The notes beneath the pieces were generated by a model that saw nothing but the letters and a program-made list of their open reading frames with translations, searched no databases and had not been told where the DNA came from. A DNA stretch of 64,000 bases from Pseudomonadota bacterium. GTDB taxonomy: Bacteria; Pseudomonadota; Gammaproteobacteria; Burkholderiales; Burkholderiaceae_C. This document shows positions 62,760 through 64,000 of the stretch, in pieces (position 1 is the first letter of the stretch; each line of letters begins with the position of its first letter). The DNA lies in assembly GCA_031119395.1 (NCBI GenBank), contig JAVHYA010000004.1, forward strand, positions 1 through 64,000, in the 5' to 3' direction. The translations under genes and the position numbers were made by a program.

Positions 62760-62777
62760 CCGAGCGTGGCCGCTCGG
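62760..62777. terminator. Terminator-like hairpin between convergent genes
   Basis: CCGAGCG (62760-62766), loop TGGC, CGCTCGG (62771-62777), a 7-bp GC stem between the SBP stop (62617) and the patatin stop (62789). Confidence 0.45.
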
Positions 62778-62788
62778 CGGTCGGGCGT

Positions 62789-63817
62789 TCAGGGCGGCCC
62801 CAACACCTGGACGGCGGTGTGGTATCCCGAGAGGATGCTCGCACGGATCGAGGCGAGCGAGAAGTCGAAGTCGCGCGAGGGCGACTGGTCGATGTCGGCC
62901 GGCCGCAGGATCCGGGTGATGGACAGGCTGGCGGACGGGCTCATGAGTTCGGTGTAGCGGGGCCTCTGACGAATCTTCTCTGCAAGGTCCGCCGGCATCT
63001 GAGCGACGATCTCGTCCACCAGCTTTCGGAAGTCGCTCAGTGTTGCCTGCTCGTCGCAGGTCTTGCGTACACGCTCGGCGTAGGCGATCTCGTCTCGGCG
63101 CAGCGCCACCTCCATCAGGTTGCGAGGCAGGGCCCTGGCCGTGGAGAAGAGGTCGACGATGTAGACGCGCTTGCCCGCCAGGCCGCAGCGCTCGATCACC
63201 TGATCGAGCGGCGAGTTGCTCACCAGGCCACCGTCCCAGAAATGCCGGCCCTCGATGGTTGTCCAAGGCAACGCGGGTGGCAGGCTGCCGCTGGCGATGA
63301 GGTGGTCGACGGTCAAGGTCTCCACATGGCTGTCGAAGATCTTCAGCTCGGCGCTTTCGACATCGACGGCGCTGACCAGCAGGCGGGTCGGGCTCGAGCG
63401 CATCGCTCGGAAGTCCACGTACCGGGCGAGCAGCTCGCGCACCGGGGCCGTGTCGTACAGCGAGGTCCACGTGACGGCGTCCAGTGCGCCGGAGGGTGGC
63501 AGGAGCCAGCGTGGCAGGAAGAAGCGGGGCACGCCCAACGCCATGGCGGTCGAGGACGCGAGGAGGCGCCTGCCCGCCTCGTCGGGCCAGTCCGGCGTGA
63601 CCATGGCCAGGTCATGCCAGAACGCCTCGAGCGCGTCGGCGGCGTGCCGGGGGTGCGAGGCGACGATCGCGCCATTGAACGCGCCGATCGACACGCCGGC
63701 GACCACGTCCGAATGCAGACCGCGTTGTTCGAGCGCGCGCACCACGCCGGCCTCGAAGGCGCCCAGCGCGCCGCCGCCCTGCAGGATGAGCACCGTCTGA
63801 TTGGGGATGGACGCCAT
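62789..63817 (-). CDS. Patatin-like phospholipase
   Basis: A 342-residue protein as called. Oxyanion loop GGGALGAFEAG, nucleophile serine in GVSIGAFNG (GxSxG), and catalytic aspartate in HFWDGGLVSNSPL. The usual patatin fold. The frame stays open to the window edge at 64000 through a sequence with ordinary coding appearance (ALVYLRQEIPRALFTTGRPAGETQA...), so the true gene may extend beyond the window and be partial; the ATG at 63817 has no strong ribosome site. Lipid acyl hydrolase, probably cytoplasmic face of the membrane. Confidence 0.8.
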   Translation of the reverse strand: MASIPNQTVLILQGGGALGAFEAGVVRALEQRGLHSDVVAGVSIGAFNGAIVASHPRHAADALEAFWHDLAMVTPDWPDEAGRRLLASSTAMALGVPRFFLPRWLLPPSGALDAVTWTSLYDTAPVRELLARYVDFRAMRSSPTRLLVSAVDVESAELKIFDSHVETLTVDHLIASGSLPPALPWTTIEGRHFWDGGLVSNSPLDQVIERCGLAGKRVYIVDLFSTARALPRNLMEVALRRDEIAYAERVRKTCDEQATLSDFRKLVDEIVAQMPADLAEKIRQRPRYTELMSPSASLSITRILRPADIDQSPSRDFDFSLASIRASILSGYHTAVQVLGPP

Positions 63818-64000
63818 CGTGAAGCCGGGCTGTCGCAGGCGCCGCTTGAAGCGGCCGATATGCGTGTGGTGGCGGATGAGCGAGCGGATCGCCTGGGTTT
63901 CGCCCGCCGGGCGACCGGTGGTGAACAGCGCGCGCGGGATCTCCTGCCTCAGGTACACCAGGGCCCAGTGGCGCGTGTCATGCGGCCCGAGCGCCAGTCG

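Noticed and set aside
1-64000. CRISPR array
   Set aside because: No run of regularly spaced direct repeats was seen by reading; short repeats present are att/arm sites or hairpins.
1-64000. Insertion sequence or transposase
   Set aside because: No DDE transposase motif or terminal inverted repeats were recognised; the island seems to rely on the tyrosine integrase only.

Overview
The sequence looks like a chromosome segment from a high-GC betaproteobacterium, probably Comamonadaceae (Variovorax/Acidovorax-like). This is an inference from codon use, the Tad pilus layout and the LysR/ABC catabolic clusters, not from a marker gene. It divides into two parts: a mosaic genomic island (about 42-32770) and a uniformly GC-rich backbone (about 32770-64000).

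Island. The window opens inside the 3' half of tRNA-Ser(UGA). A 15-bp tRNA 3'-end sequence (42-56) recurs with one mismatch at 32756-32770, just upstream of a P4-type tyrosine integrase (31341-32681, minus) with an AlpA-like regulator nearby. GCCCACAAAAAA repeats lie at both ends. The cargo includes: (i) an AT-richer, tightly packed four-gene cassette (321-5628) of DNA methyltransferase, phosphoribosyltransferase-like protein, ORC/CDC6-like ATPase and an unrecognised Rossmann-like protein; (ii) decayed genes for a YiiX-like cysteine peptidase and a membrane protein (5787-7518); (iii) a NYN/OST-HTH putative RNase, two unknown proteins and a PD-(D/E)XK protein (7603-11650); (iv) a second cassette (12983-19400) of ribbon-helix-helix regulator, 1560-residue SF1 helicase with a C-terminal Vsr/DUF559-like nuclease, a free-standing FtsZ C-terminal-like domain, a PD-(D/E)XK nuclease and a zinc-ribbon protein; (v) remnants of a cupin regulator and a STAND-like ATPase; (vi) an intact YiiX-like protein, FAD oxidase, two-component system, DUF4403 lipoprotein and small envelope proteins. 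Cassettes (i) and (iv) are the best candidates for poorly described anti-phage or conflict systems.

Backbone. After a small periplasmic protein and an AraC regulator comes a Tad/Flp pilus locus (35270-47411): two Flp pilins, TadG-like and TadE-like proteins, CpaB, CpaC secretin, CpaF with an N-terminal FHA domain, TadB, TadC, a DUF192 protein and another TadE-like protein. No prepilin peptidase, TadZ/CpaE or TadD is visible here.

The remainder (47507-62617) is a catabolic/transport region arranged around two divergent promoter regions. One long minus operon runs from an ABC ATPase through quinone oxidoreductase, GST and type II dehydroquinase to a 2-hydroxyacid dehydrogenase, and is divergent from a flavoprotein monooxygenase and a 2-hydroxyacid oxidase. 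Another minus operon (RidA, DUF1028, LysR, ArgE-like) is divergent from a polyamine-type binding protein and two permeases. Both divergent regions carry CCCCTCGGAAAA, suggesting one regulator joins the detached ATPase to the permeases. An Asp/Glu-racemase-like enzyme, an amino-acid-type binding protein and a patatin-like phospholipase (possibly cut by the window edge) finish the window.
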